20,811 nt of DNA from Geobacter sp. (GTDB taxonomy: Bacteria > Desulfobacterota > Desulfuromonadia > Geobacterales > Geobacteraceae). The translations under genes were made by a program, and so were the position numbers. The stretch lies in assembly GCA_003857395.1 (NCBI GenBank), contig RPRC01000134.1:1-20811 (forward strand). The letters run 5' to 3'. Of the stretch, positions 1 to 6,619 are shown piece after piece. The stretch's first letter is position 1; every line of letters begins with the position of its first letter. The notes under the pieces were generated by a model. The model was not told where the DNA came from. It saw only the letters and a list, made by a program, of their open reading frames with translations, and did not search any database.

Positions 1-1256
1 ACATCCGCGGAGGCTTTTTTCAGACCGCTCGTGAATTGCACGGCCGCCGGCCCTGCCACCATCCCGGAATAGATACACGACAAGAGTGCATTCGCTCCGA
101 GACGGTTTGCCCCGTGATACTGGTACTCGCACTCTCCCACGGCGAAAAGACCGGGGATATTGGTCATCTGGTTATAATCAACCCACATCCCGCCCATGGA
201 ATAATGAACCCCGGGGAAAACCCGCATCGGATTTTTGCGCGGATCTTCACCGGCAAATTTCTCATAAATCTCCAGGATCCCGCCCAGCTTCCTGTTCAGA
301 AAATCGGCCGGAAGATGCGTAAGGTCCAGATAAACCTGGTTCTTGCCATCGATTCCGAGCTTTTCGTCAACACAGACATGGAAGATCTCTCGCGTGGCGA
401 TATCGCGGGGGACGAGATTTCCGTAAGCCGGATACTTTTCTTCAAGGAAATACCAAGGCTTGCCGTCCTTATACGTCCAGATGCGCCCCCCTTCGCCCCG
501 GGCGGACTCGGACATGAGACGCAGCTTGTCGACGCCCTGGATAGCGGTTGGATGCACCTGAATGAATTCGCCATTGGCGTAGCGAACACCCTGGGCATAG
601 AGTGAGGCAGCAGCGGTTCCGGTATTGATGGCAGAATTGGTCGATTTGCCGAAGATGACTCCCGGCCCGCCGGTTGCCATGATCACGGCATCGCCAGGGA
701 AGATATGAACTTCCATGGATCGCATATCAAGGGCGGAAATGCCACGACACACCCCATCGTCATCGATCACGGCACCAAGGAATTCCCAGAATTCATGTTT
801 GGTAATTTTTCCTTGTACTTCAAAACGACGTACCTGCTCATCAAGGGCATAGAGAAGCTGCTGTCCGGTTGTCGCTCCGGAATACGCGGTTCGTCGATAT
901 TTCGCGCCGCCAAAGGCTCGGAAATCGAGATTTCCCTCCGGGGTACGGTTAAACATGACACCCATACGGTCAAGGAGATTAATAATCGCGGGTGCAGCAT
1001 GGCACATATTGCGTACCGGCGTCTGATTGGCCAGGAAATCACCGCCGTACACGGTATCGTCAAAATGCTCATCAGGAGAATCACCCTCGCGGGTTGGCTG
1101 CACACAGCCATTGATGCCGCCCTGGGCGCACACGGAGTGGGAACGTCGCACCGGAACGAGGGAAAAGAGATCAACCTGACAGCCTGCTTCGGCAATCTTT
1201 ATTGCCGTCATAAGGCCCGCAAGCCCTCCCCCTACGATAATAATCCTGTTGTTCAT
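1..1256 (-). CDS. frdA: Fumarate reductase/succinate dehydrogenase flavoprotein subunit (3' end outside window)
   Basis: FAD-containing catalytic subunit that interconverts fumarate and succinate at the cytoplasmic face of the membrane. About 418 codons are present; family members are around 630 residues, so the C-terminal third lies beyond base 1. The protein starts MNNRIIIVGGGLAGL, a Rossmann dinucleotide loop (G9-G14). His40 in RRSHSVCAQGG is the expected covalent FAD attachment site. H235-P-T-A, SARGEGG, HYSMGGMWVD and HGANRLGANALLSC are family active-site and FAD-contact motifs. The ATG at 1256 follows GAGGAG at good spacing. It lies 132 bases downstream of the cytochrome b gene on the same strand, so the order is frdC-frdA; the iron-sulfur subunit gene is expected past base 1. 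In Geobacter this enzyme type works in both directions; the direction used here cannot be read from sequence. Confidence 0.95.
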   Translation of the reverse strand, partial: MNNRIIIVGGGLAGLMTAIKIAEAGCQVDLFSLVPVRRSHSVCAQGGINGCVQPTREGDSPDEHFDDTVYGGDFLANQTPVRNMCHAAPAIINLLDRMGVMFNRTPEGNLDFRAFGGAKYRRTAYSGATTGQQLLYALDEQVRRFEVQGKITKHEFWEFLGAVIDDDGVCRGISALDMRSMEVHIFPGDAVIMATGGPGVIFGKSTNSAINTGTAAASLYAQGVRYANGEFIQVHPTAIQGVDKLRLMSESARGEGGRIWTYKDGKPWYFLEEKYPAYGNLVPRDIATREIFHVCVDEKLGIDGKNQVYLDLTHLPADFLNRKLGGILEIYEKFAGEDPRKNPMRVFPGVHYSMGGMWVDYNQMTNIPGLFAVGECEYQYHGANRLGANALLSCIYSGMVAGPAAVQFTSGLKKASAD

Positions 1257-1388
1257 GCTAAACTCCTCGCGTAAAAATCGAAAACCTTCAGCCCGCTGCC
1301 GACGGAAGTCAGGAATCATGGAAAGACAAACAGAGCACACACCCACAACCGAAAAAACGGGTCAGTGAAGAATGTGGCTATCCCTCAA

Positions 1389-2006
1389 TCAGACAAAATA
1401 ACTCAGCGCGGCAAGACCGAAACCGACCAACCCCAGTGAAACAAGACCGCAAAGAATACTTACCGCCCTCTGAGTCTTGTCCCCGATCGCAATGCCCCAG
1501 GTAATCAGAAAACCGAACATCCCGTTACCCAGGTGGTAGGATGCCGAGACAATACCGAGTACATAAAAACCGAGCACCAGCGGATTTTGAAGACTCTGCT
1601 GCACAAGCTCGAAGCTGGCGTGATGCCCTGTCAGGAGGCCGCTGATACGGGTTGCGTACACATGGTAGACGATAAAACAGAACGCCGTAATACCGCTAAC
1701 CCGCTGTAGAAGATACATCCAGTTGCGGAAGAACCCGTAGCGGGAAACATTCGCCTGCCCGGTGTATACAATATAAAGACCATACAAGCCGTGGAAAAGA
1801 ATCGGAATCCAGATCAGGCAGACTTCGATCAGAAGGATGTATGGTAACCCCATGAAAAATTCAATCTTGGAGTTATAAACCTCCGGCCCAAACATGGCAA
1901 AACTGTTGGTAAAGAAATGCTCGACAAGAAATGCACCGATGGGCAGCACACCGGTAATGGAGTGGAGCCTTCGGAGAAAAAAGGGATACATGTTCTGGGT
2001 AGCCAA
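1389..2006 (-). CDS. frdC: Fumarate reductase/succinate dehydrogenase cytochrome b558 subunit
   Basis: Membrane anchor that carries two hemes b and passes electrons between the menaquinone pool and the flavoprotein/Fe-S subunits. The 205-residue product matches the B. subtilis SdhC / Wolinella-type family in length and pattern (RRLHSITGVLP near the N-terminus, then about five hydrophobic segments). Four histidines at 30, 72, 115 and 158 fall at the positions of the four heme ligands of B. subtilis SdhC. I chose the TTG at 2006 because an AGAGAGGAGA Shine-Dalgarno lies just upstream; the ATG five codons inside (1991) has a poorer site. A longer in-frame reading reaches 2195 but adds a basic, low-complexity N-terminus with no family counterpart. 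It is followed by frdA. Alternative symbol: sdhC. Confidence 0.93.
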   Translation of the reverse strand: MATQNMYPFFLRRLHSITGVLPIGAFLVEHFFTNSFAMFGPEVYNSKIEFFMGLPYILLIEVCLIWIPILFHGLYGLYIVYTGQANVSRYGFFRNWMYLLQRVSGITAFCFIVYHVYATRISGLLTGHHASFELVQQSLQNPLVLGFYVLGIVSASYHLGNGMFGFLITWGIAIGDKTQRAVSILCGLVSLGLVGFGLAALSYFV

Positions 2007-2202
2007 GTGATGAAATCTCCTCTCTCTAAGCGATATTACAGACGAAATATCTCGACGTAACTGATGGAAAGCTGACTGGGGACTACGTCGAATTTGCGGA
2101 CAATGCGGCGGGCCAAGAAACAGGAACAACCCTGATCGCACTACGATATTGCATTTACGGAGCCTATCTGATAATAAAGGCAGGTCTTTGCACAAGTGCG
2201 AA

Positions 2203-2232
2203 AAAATACCAACAAACTCTGGTTGTTGTCAA
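2203..2232 (-). promoter_or_regulatory. Putative sigma70 promoter for frdC-frdA
   Basis: Reading the minus strand, TTGACA (2232-2227) is followed after 18 bases by TATTTT (2208-2203). The -35 is consensus and the -10 matches four of six. It would give a 5' leader of almost 200 bases before the TTG start of frdC. The site lies in the divergent frdC/tgt intergenic region and overlaps the part that must also serve tgt. Confidence 0.45.
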
Positions 2233-2261
2233 TATCAGAATTAACAGGGAAGACTATCTTT

Positions 2262-3383
2262 ATGAAATCATTCAACTTTACCCTCTTGTCAAAGGACCGG
2301 CAGACATCGGCCCGCCGGGGCGTTCTTGAAACACCCCATGGCAAGATTGAAACGCCTATCTTCATGCCGGTCGGCACCCACGCGGCCATGAAAGCCATGA
2401 CTCCGCAACAGGTGAGCGATTGCGCAGCACAAATCATTCTCTGCAACACCTACCATCTCCATCTCCGTCCCGGAGAAGCACTTGTGGAAAAAGCCGGAGG
2501 GCTCCACCAGTTCATGGCGTGGGACGGTCCCATCCTGACCGATTCCGGAGGATTCCAGGTCTTCTCCCTGCCCAACAAGCGCATTACCAAAGACGGGGTT
2601 TTTTTCAAACACGAAATAACCGGAGAAGAAATTTTCCTCGACCCGGCAAAGGCAATGGCCATCCAGCAATCACTAGGGGCCGATATCATCATGGCCTTCG
2701 ACGAGTGTATTCCGTATCCGTGCGATAAAACCTATGCGTCCCGTTCCACCGTAAAAACCATCCGCTGGGCCGAGCAGTGCAAAAAGGCCCATACCCGTCA
2801 GGATCAGGCGCTCTTTGCCATTGTTCAGGGAAGCGTTTTCGAAGACCTCCGGGCCATGTGCGTTCGGGAACTGGTCCAAATGGACTTTCCCGGATATGCC
2901 ATTGGAGGTGTCAGTGTCGGAGAGGGACTGGAACTGCTGAAGAAGGTCGTTGACTTCACCGCCCCCCATCTGCCTGAAAACAAGCCGCGCTACCTGATGG
3001 GAGTCGGCCTCCCGGAAGACATACTCGAAAGCGTCGAGCGGGGCATGGACATGTTCGACTGTGTTATCCCAACCCGCTATGCCAGGAGCGCCACGCTCTT
3101 CACCAACAGGGGCAGAATTCGCCTCACCAGCAGAAAGTACCGGCGCGATTTCTACCCTGTTGAACCGAACTGCAGCTGCTATACCTGCCGCAATTTCACC
3201 AGGGCCTATCTCCACCACCTCTTCGTATCCAATGAAGTGCTGTCAGCCATTCTGGCAAGTATCCATAACGTCCACTTCTACATGAACATGATGGCAGAAA
3301 CCCGTGCGGCAATCGAGCAAGGACGCTTCGCCAGTTACAAGCAAGATTTTCTCGCCGAGTATCGTGAGGGGGATAAGAAATAG
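2262..3383 (+). CDS. tgt: Queuine/preQ1 tRNA-ribosyltransferase
   Basis: Exchanges guanine-34 in the anticodon of GUN tRNAs (Asp, Asn, His, Tyr) for preQ1, the first tRNA-bound step of queuosine formation. The 373-residue length is normal. DSGGFQVFSL contains Asp94, the general acid/base; FDC at Asp266 is the expected nucleophile; zinc ligands are C304, C306, C309 and H335. The segment after the nucleophile reads PTRYARSATLF where most homologs read PTRxARNGxxF, a local deviation near the tRNA-contact loop. I chose the ATG at 2262 (MKSFNFTLLSKD) because the family begins here; upstream in-frame ATGs at 2196 add an unconserved 22 residues. The Shine-Dalgarno is weak (AGGGA). Its 3' end was the donor of a duplicated fragment found downstream at 3676-3823. 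Confidence 0.96.
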   Translation: MKSFNFTLLSKDRQTSARRGVLETPHGKIETPIFMPVGTHAAMKAMTPQQVSDCAAQIILCNTYHLHLRPGEALVEKAGGLHQFMAWDGPILTDSGGFQVFSLPNKRITKDGVFFKHEITGEEIFLDPAKAMAIQQSLGADIIMAFDECIPYPCDKTYASRSTVKTIRWAEQCKKAHTRQDQALFAIVQGSVFEDLRAMCVRELVQMDFPGYAIGGVSVGEGLELLKKVVDFTAPHLPENKPRYLMGVGLPEDILESVERGMDMFDCVIPTRYARSATLFTNRGRIRLTSRKYRRDFYPVEPNCSCYTCRNFTRAYLHHLFVSNEVLSAILASIHNVHFYMNMMAETRAAIEQGRFASYKQDFLAEYREGDKK

Positions 3384-3410
3384 TGTATCACCATTGAATA
3401 TCCGATTCCG

Positions 3411-3443
3411 AGACCTGCCAGGTTTTCAAAACCTGGCAGGTCT
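3411..3443 (+). terminator. 33-base perfect palindrome after tgt, possible terminator
   Basis: A perfect inverted repeat centred on base 3427, with 16-base arms running from AGACCTGCCAGG to CCTGGCAGGTCT and TTTTCAAAA in the middle. It lies 27 bases after the tgt stop codon and is followed by the modest T-rich tract TTTC. It could end tgt transcription. Its near-perfect symmetry also resembles dispersed intergenic palindromes, and the second copy of the surrounding duplicated segment lacks it, which suggests a later insertion. Confidence 0.55.
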
Positions 3444-3578
3444 TTCATCACCTCACCATCTTTTCCCGCCCCGCATATTCCCGGCACGAAATTCGCGACA
3501 ACAAAATCGTAGTAACGCAACCCAATTGACCGACAGAACCGAATGCCGGATCGTATTGAATATATTCGTCCCTCCTAT

Positions 3579-3607
3579 CGTAGGGGCACCCCCATGTGGG
3601 TGCCCGC
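3579..3607 (+). repeat. REP-like palindrome, copy 1
   Basis: CGTAGGGGCACCCCCATGTG and the nine bases after it form an 8-base-pair stem (GGGCACCC with GGGTGCCC, six-base loop). It is identical to the element at 4024-4052 and related to the inverted one at 3827-3853. It resembles the dispersed 'gtaggggc' intergenic palindromes of many bacteria. Confidence 0.75.
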
Positions 3608-3652
3608 TTCTCAATTGCAAACAAGGCAAACACACGAAATAGTTTGGTCGTA

Positions 3653-3680
3653 AGTTCATCCCCGCGCCTGCGGGGAACAA
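3653..3680 (+). CRISPR. Isolated type I-E-like CRISPR repeat (repeat A), no spacer
   Basis: Matches the 28-base repeat core of the mini-array at 4097-4186 except at both ends. It contains GTTCATCCCCGCGCCTGCGG, whose stem is CCCCGC-GCCT-GCGGGG. Instead of a spacer it runs straight into a copy of tgt coding sequence, so it is a duplication by-product and not part of a working array. Confidence 0.75.
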
Positions 3681-3823
3681 GCCGCACAACCTGAGGGGTG
3701 CCGGTCTCCCGGAAGACAGCATCGAAAGCGTCGAGCGGGACATTGACATGTCTGGCAAGCGGCCATAACGTCCATTTCTACCTCAACATGATTGCGGAAA
3801 TTCGCACGGCAATCGAGGAATGA
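3676..3823 (+). pseudogene. Chimeric tgt fragment (duplicated, internally deleted)
   Basis: The first part (about 3676-3740) matches tgt around 2979-3055, sharing GGTCTCCCGGAAGAC-like text and CGAAAGCGTCGAGCGG. At about 3740 it jumps to tgt around 3248: TCTGGCAAG, CCATAACGTCCA and GGCAATCGAG are shared up to 3820. About 195 bases of tgt are missing at the joint, including the nucleophile loop and the zinc-ligand cysteines. It has no start codon in context and cannot make a functional enzyme. A TGA closes it at 3821-3823. Confidence 0.85.
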
Positions 3824-3826
3824 ACA

Positions 3827-3853
3827 GGGCGGCCACATGGGGCCGCCCCTACG
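3827..3853 (-). repeat. REP-like palindrome, copy 3 (inverted, variant arms)
   Basis: On the minus strand it reads CGTAGGGGCGGCCCCATGTG followed by GCCGCCC, with the same CGTAGGGGC start and CCCATGTGG loop as the two plus-strand copies but with compensating stem changes (GGC/GCC in place of ACC/GGT). It follows the tgt fragment and has no partner at the equivalent place in duplication unit 1. Confidence 0.65.
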
Positions 3854-4023
3854 TAGGATAATCCCAGGAAATAATCAAGCACAGTTGCGCTCCCAGAACA
3901 TCACCGTACGGTCATTCCCGACTCTGAATATTTCTGGAACGATTCAAGCTCCACCAACAAAAAATCGAAGCCCCGCAACCGAATTGAGCGACTGACAGTA
4001 TTGATCATACACGTCCTTCCCAC

Positions 4024-4052
4024 CGTAGGGGCACCCCCATGTGGGTGCCCGC
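4024..4052 (+). repeat. REP-like palindrome, copy 2
   Basis: Identical over all 29 bases to the element at 3579-3607, even though the DNA on both sides of the two copies has diverged. It was carried along in the tandem duplication. It lies 44 bases before CRISPR repeat B, as copy 1 lies 45 bases before repeat A. Confidence 0.75.
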
Positions 4053-4096
4053 CCCTCGATTACATTCAAGGCAAACACACGAAATGGTTTGGTCGT

Positions 4097-4186
4097 AGGT
4101 TTATCCCCGCGCCTGCGGGGAACACGTCGTACACTTTTACGAGTGCCATAATCAGTCCGGTTCATCCCCGCGCCTGCGGGCAACAC
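4097..4186 (-). CRISPR. Relic type I-E CRISPR mini-array: two repeats, one spacer
   Basis: Repeat B (4097-4125) and repeat C (4158-4186) are 29-base units whose starts are exactly 61 bases apart, leaving a 32-base spacer (4126-4157). That geometry and the stem CCCCGCGCCTGCGGGG fit type I-E repeats. Read on the minus strand, the units go GTGTTCCCCGC...GGGGATAAACC, so by comparison with E. coli the crRNA handle (ATAAACC/ATGAACCG) puts transcription on the minus strand and the expected leader to the right. Repeat C has a G-to-C change that weakens the stem. No third repeat occurs at the next 61-base step, no AT-rich leader is seen on the right, and no cas gene is in the window. Confidence 0.85.
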
Positions 4187-4219
4187 CTACCAGGCCCAAC
4201 TGCCGCCTCGCCTTCTTGA

Positions 4220-4726
4220 GGTGTCGAAGAGTTCGTAACGGTGAACAGGGTTATTGACGGGAACGAATTTGCTACGCAGATCAGGGAAAAACAGCGAAAC
4301 ATACCGTTCTGTTCTCTTGATGACCTAAGGGAGGCGGACGGAATCCTTTTTGGATCACCGACGCGTTATGGGAACATGGCAGCGCAGATGAAGCAGTTGA
4401 TCGATTCGACCGCAAGTCTCTGGCTCAAGGGTGAATTGGAAGGAAAACCGGCCGGGGTATTTACCGCAACGGCATCGACCCATGGAGGCCAGGAAACTAC
4501 CCTGCTCACCATGATGGCACCGCTTCTCCACCTTGGCATGATCGTCGTCGGAGTTCCCTATTCCGTGCCGGGTATGCTTCATACCGAAGGCCGTGGAGGA
4601 ACGCCCTATGGGGCATCTACCGTTGCCGGTGCGCGGGGTGAACTGAGACCGGCCACAGAAGATCTGGAAATTGCCCAGGCACAGGGGCGAAGGATTGCGG
4701 AGATAGCGAAAAAACTGCGGGGATAA
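4220..4726 (+). pseudogene. wrbA: 5'-truncated WrbA-like flavodoxin-family quinone oxidoreductase
   Basis: WrbA proteins are FMN-dependent NAD(P)H:quinone oxidoreductases of about 200 residues. The C-terminal three quarters are clear: DLREADGILFGSPTRYGNM, LWLKGELEGKPAGVF, THGGQETTLLTM, GGTPYGASTVAG and a closing helix. The N-terminal 40-45 residues, including the first beta strand and the FMN-phosphate loop, are absent. Homology-like residues (GVEEFVTVNRV) extend upstream of the first usable start (GTG at 4241, poor ribosome site) to a TGA at 4217-4219. Upstream of that comes the CRISPR array. Without the phosphate loop the product is unlikely to bind FMN normally. The stop codon is one base from the stop of the convergent diguanylate cyclase gene. 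Confidence 0.75.
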
Positions 4727-4727
4727 A

Positions 4728-5678
4728 TCAAAGTTGAACTGAAACAACCCGGTTTCGGCCTTCTTTTTTAGCCTGATAGAGACACGTGTCGGCTCGTTTG
4801 ACCAGTACCGCCGCTATGGTCAGATCCTCTTTCTGGTCAGCCGGGGTAAAGCTGGTCACCCCGAAACTTGCAGTAACGAGAAGCTCGGTACCTCCGGCAT
4901 CAATCACATGGGAGGAAAGCCCGGCACGGCTCCTCTCCGCGGCAACCAGAGCACCGGCAAGCGGGGTTTCGGGAAGTACAATAACAAACTCCTCGCCTCC
5001 ATAGCGGGCAACCCAGTCAATTTCTTTGCGCACGCAATTACTCATGAACCAGGCACACTCCTTGAGAACCTGATCGCCGGTCGAATGGCCGTAAGTATCA
5101 TTAATTATTTTAAAATGATCGATATCAAGCATGATGAGCGAAAGCGGGCGTTCAAAACGAAAAGTCCTCTTCACTTCATGGACGAGTCTCTCATCAAGAT
5201 AGCCGCGGTTGTAGACTTTGGTGAGAGGATCCTTGACCGACAAAGCCTTGATTTCTTCGTAGCTTTTTTTGAGGGAGCTTTCGAGTGACAGGATCCGGTC
5301 GGCAGTTTTCAACCGCACTGTCAATTCGGCACGGTTTACCGGTTTTATCAGATATTCGTCGGCACCGGCTTCCAACCCGCGCACCATCTCGTCCTTGGTG
5401 TCCTGAGCAGTGAGCACGACAACATAGGTATATCCCTCGAAATTCCGCGCTCTGACTGCCCTGCACAGTTCGAGCCCTCCAATTTCCGGCATGACCAGAT
5501 CGGTAATAACAATGGGAAAGTGACTGTGGTCCAAAAGCTCCAAAGCTTGGCGGCCGTTCTCCACGGCTACAACCGTATGACCGAGGTCGCTAAGATGACC
5601 CTCGAGAATCTTCCGCATCAGCAGGTTATCTTCGACTATCAGTACAGAATATGACTTTGCCCTTTCTTCACGTTTCAT
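4728..5678 (-). CDS. PleD-like response regulator diguanylate cyclase (REC-GGDEF)
   Basis: A 316-residue response regulator predicted to make c-di-GMP from two GTP when phosphorylated. The receiver domain (about 10-130) has the acidic pair E16-D17, phospho-acceptor Asp60 (ITDLVMPE), Thr90 and Lys112 (IKP). A short coiled linker (130-147) leads to a GGDEF domain (148-316) starting DPLTKVYNR, with DIDHFK, ND/GD guanine-contact residues (N193, D202) and GGEEF at 227-231. The product-inhibition site that is RxxD in PleD reads KEID (218-221), so feedback by c-di-GMP may be weakened. Asp202 argues against the cGAMP-making Hypr subclass of Geobacter. It is the last gene of a four-gene operon, 20 bases after the GGDDF gene. 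No partner histidine kinase is visible. Confidence 0.93.
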   Translation of the reverse strand: MKREERAKSYSVLIVEDNLLMRKILEGHLSDLGHTVVAVENGRQALELLDHSHFPIVITDLVMPEIGGLELCRAVRARNFEGYTYVVVLTAQDTKDEMVRGLEAGADEYLIKPVNRAELTVRLKTADRILSLESSLKKSYEEIKALSVKDPLTKVYNRGYLDERLVHEVKRTFRFERPLSLIMLDIDHFKIINDTYGHSTGDQVLKECAWFMSNCVRKEIDWVARYGGEEFVIVLPETPLAGALVAAERSRAGLSSHVIDAGGTELLVTASFGVTSFTPADQKEDLTIAAVLVKRADTCLYQAKKEGRNRVVSVQL

Positions 5679-5698
5679 TTTCAGGAAGATCCCTTCCT

Positions 5699-6619
5699 CT
5701 ACCTTTTTCGCTTATCCAGAACATAACAGCTTTTGCCGGATTTCTTAGCGATAATTTTTAATTCGGCAGCCATTTCGACCACTTTTCCGCAGTGATGAAT
5801 CTTTGCCTGGTCGGTCGGCACAATCGAAATCGCAATGGACAGAAGCGGGAAGCGCTCCTGCTGCCCCTTCCGGTTCAACGCGACATAGTAGCCGTTATCA
5901 CGGTCTCCGTCATCAAAAAGGTCAAGAGCAATGGTGGTAAAATTATCGATAATAGTTGAACAGACGGTCTCGGCCCTTTCCAAGGGAACGATAAACACAA
6001 AGTCATCCCCGCCGATATGCCCCGCAAAACCGCCACCTGCCTCCTTGACGGCATTAGACATTAATCTGCCGAGCATGCGCAGCACTTCGTCGCCACGGGT
6101 AAACCCGTACGTATCATTATACGGTTTGAAGTTATTGATATCGAGATAACAAACTCCCATCGGCTTGCCAATTGCATCGGCAATGGCGTTCTGTACCGAG
6201 GTATTCCCAGGAAGTCTCGTCAGCGGGTTATTGTCGAAGACCCTTTGTATCCTGCGAATGGAAAGCTCGATACGGATAAAAAGTTCCGAATACTTGATCG
6301 GCAGGAACACAAAATCATCCAACTGATAGTCGTCCCAAGGGAACTGGTCCGGATCCGATGCACTGATAAGGCCGATGACCGGAATAGCACTGAAATAAAT
6401 GTCACTTTTCAGGCTCTGTATGAGACTCTTGATTTCCTTGTTCGGGGAAGAAATATCGATAATGATGAGATCGGGAGGGTCTGAATAGATAAAACCGAGG
6501 ATTTGGGCCAACTTATGATGGGTCAAAACCTGATACGCCCGGCTTTGAAGACGAATTTCAAGGGTGGAGCCAAAGCCTGGATCATGGGAGTACACCGTAA
6601 TTCTACGTTTTTGTTTCAT
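5699..6619 (-). CDS. GGDDF-type diguanylate cyclase with degenerate receiver domain
   Basis: A 306-residue protein. The N-terminal 1-125 has a receiver-like fold with Asp55 (IIIDISSPN) in the phospho-acceptor place, but the acidic pocket is reduced and the conserved lysine is replaced (FVFLPIKY), so ordinary phosphorylation is doubtful. The C-terminal domain starts NPLTRLPGN and contains YLDINNFKPYNDTYG and GGDDF at 203-207, a known GGDEF variant. N168 and D177 are kept, so c-di-GMP synthesis is plausible. No RxxD inhibitory site precedes the motif (AGGG at 194-197). I chose the ATG at 6619 (MKQKRR), which overlaps the end of the HDOD gene by 17 bases; an in-frame extension to 6694 would overlap far more and adds no recognisable sequence. 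Confidence 0.88.
   Translation of the reverse strand: MKQKRRITVYSHDPGFGSTLEIRLQSRAYQVLTHHKLAQILGFIYSDPPDLIIIDISSPNKEIKSLIQSLKSDIYFSAIPVIGLISASDPDQFPWDDYQLDDFVFLPIKYSELFIRIELSIRRIQRVFDNNPLTRLPGNTSVQNAIADAIGKPMGVCYLDINNFKPYNDTYGFTRGDEVLRMLGRLMSNAVKEAGGGFAGHIGGDDFVFIVPLERAETVCSTIIDNFTTIALDLFDDGDRDNGYYVALNRKGQQERFPLLSIAISIVPTDQAKIHHCGKVVEMAAELKIIAKKSGKSCYVLDKRKR

Larger units (their letters stand above)
2979..3678 (+). repeat. Tandem duplication, unit 1 (tgt 3' end to CRISPR repeat A)
   Basis: This segment runs from within tgt through its 3' flank to a CRISPR repeat, and a diverged, shortened copy follows at 3676-4125. Matching landmarks in order are: tgt AACAAGCCGC (2979), tgt codons around 2999-3055 and 3248-3320, the ACAAAATCG/AACCCAATTGA block near 3498-3530, the hairpin CGTAGGGGCACCCCCATGTG at 3579, the AAGGCAAACACACGAAAT block, and the repeat stem CCCCGCGCCTGCGGGG. 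Unit 1 holds the intact tgt end. Confidence 0.8.
3676..4125 (+). repeat. Tandem duplication, unit 2 (diverged, shortened copy)
   Basis: Second copy of the tgt-3'-end-to-CRISPR-repeat segment, about 250 bases shorter than unit 1 because of a deletion inside the tgt part and further losses. The joint lies at AAC of the first CRISPR repeat (CGGGGAAC) running directly into AAGCCGC of tgt, so the duplication endpoint shares at least the three bases AAC. Many substitutions separate the copies, so the event is not recent. Confidence 0.8.

Noticed and set aside
36..1274. Long plus-strand open frames opposite the flavoprotein gene
   Set aside because: They mirror frdA, whose minus-strand translation carries all family motifs; the plus-strand products have no recognisable features or ribosome sites.
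3608..3653. AAGGCAAACACACGAAAT block left of repeats A and B as the CRISPR leader
   Set aside because: It adjoins the repeats in both duplication units, but the repeat orientation (ATAAACC handle on the minus strand) puts the leader on the right, so this is more likely the leader-distal flank. Not fully excluded.
3304..4219. Short open frames across the repeat-rich region on both strands
   Set aside because: They translate the palindromes and CRISPR repeats (for example repeated RRRGD- and PRACG-like text) and change frame between copies, so they are not genes.
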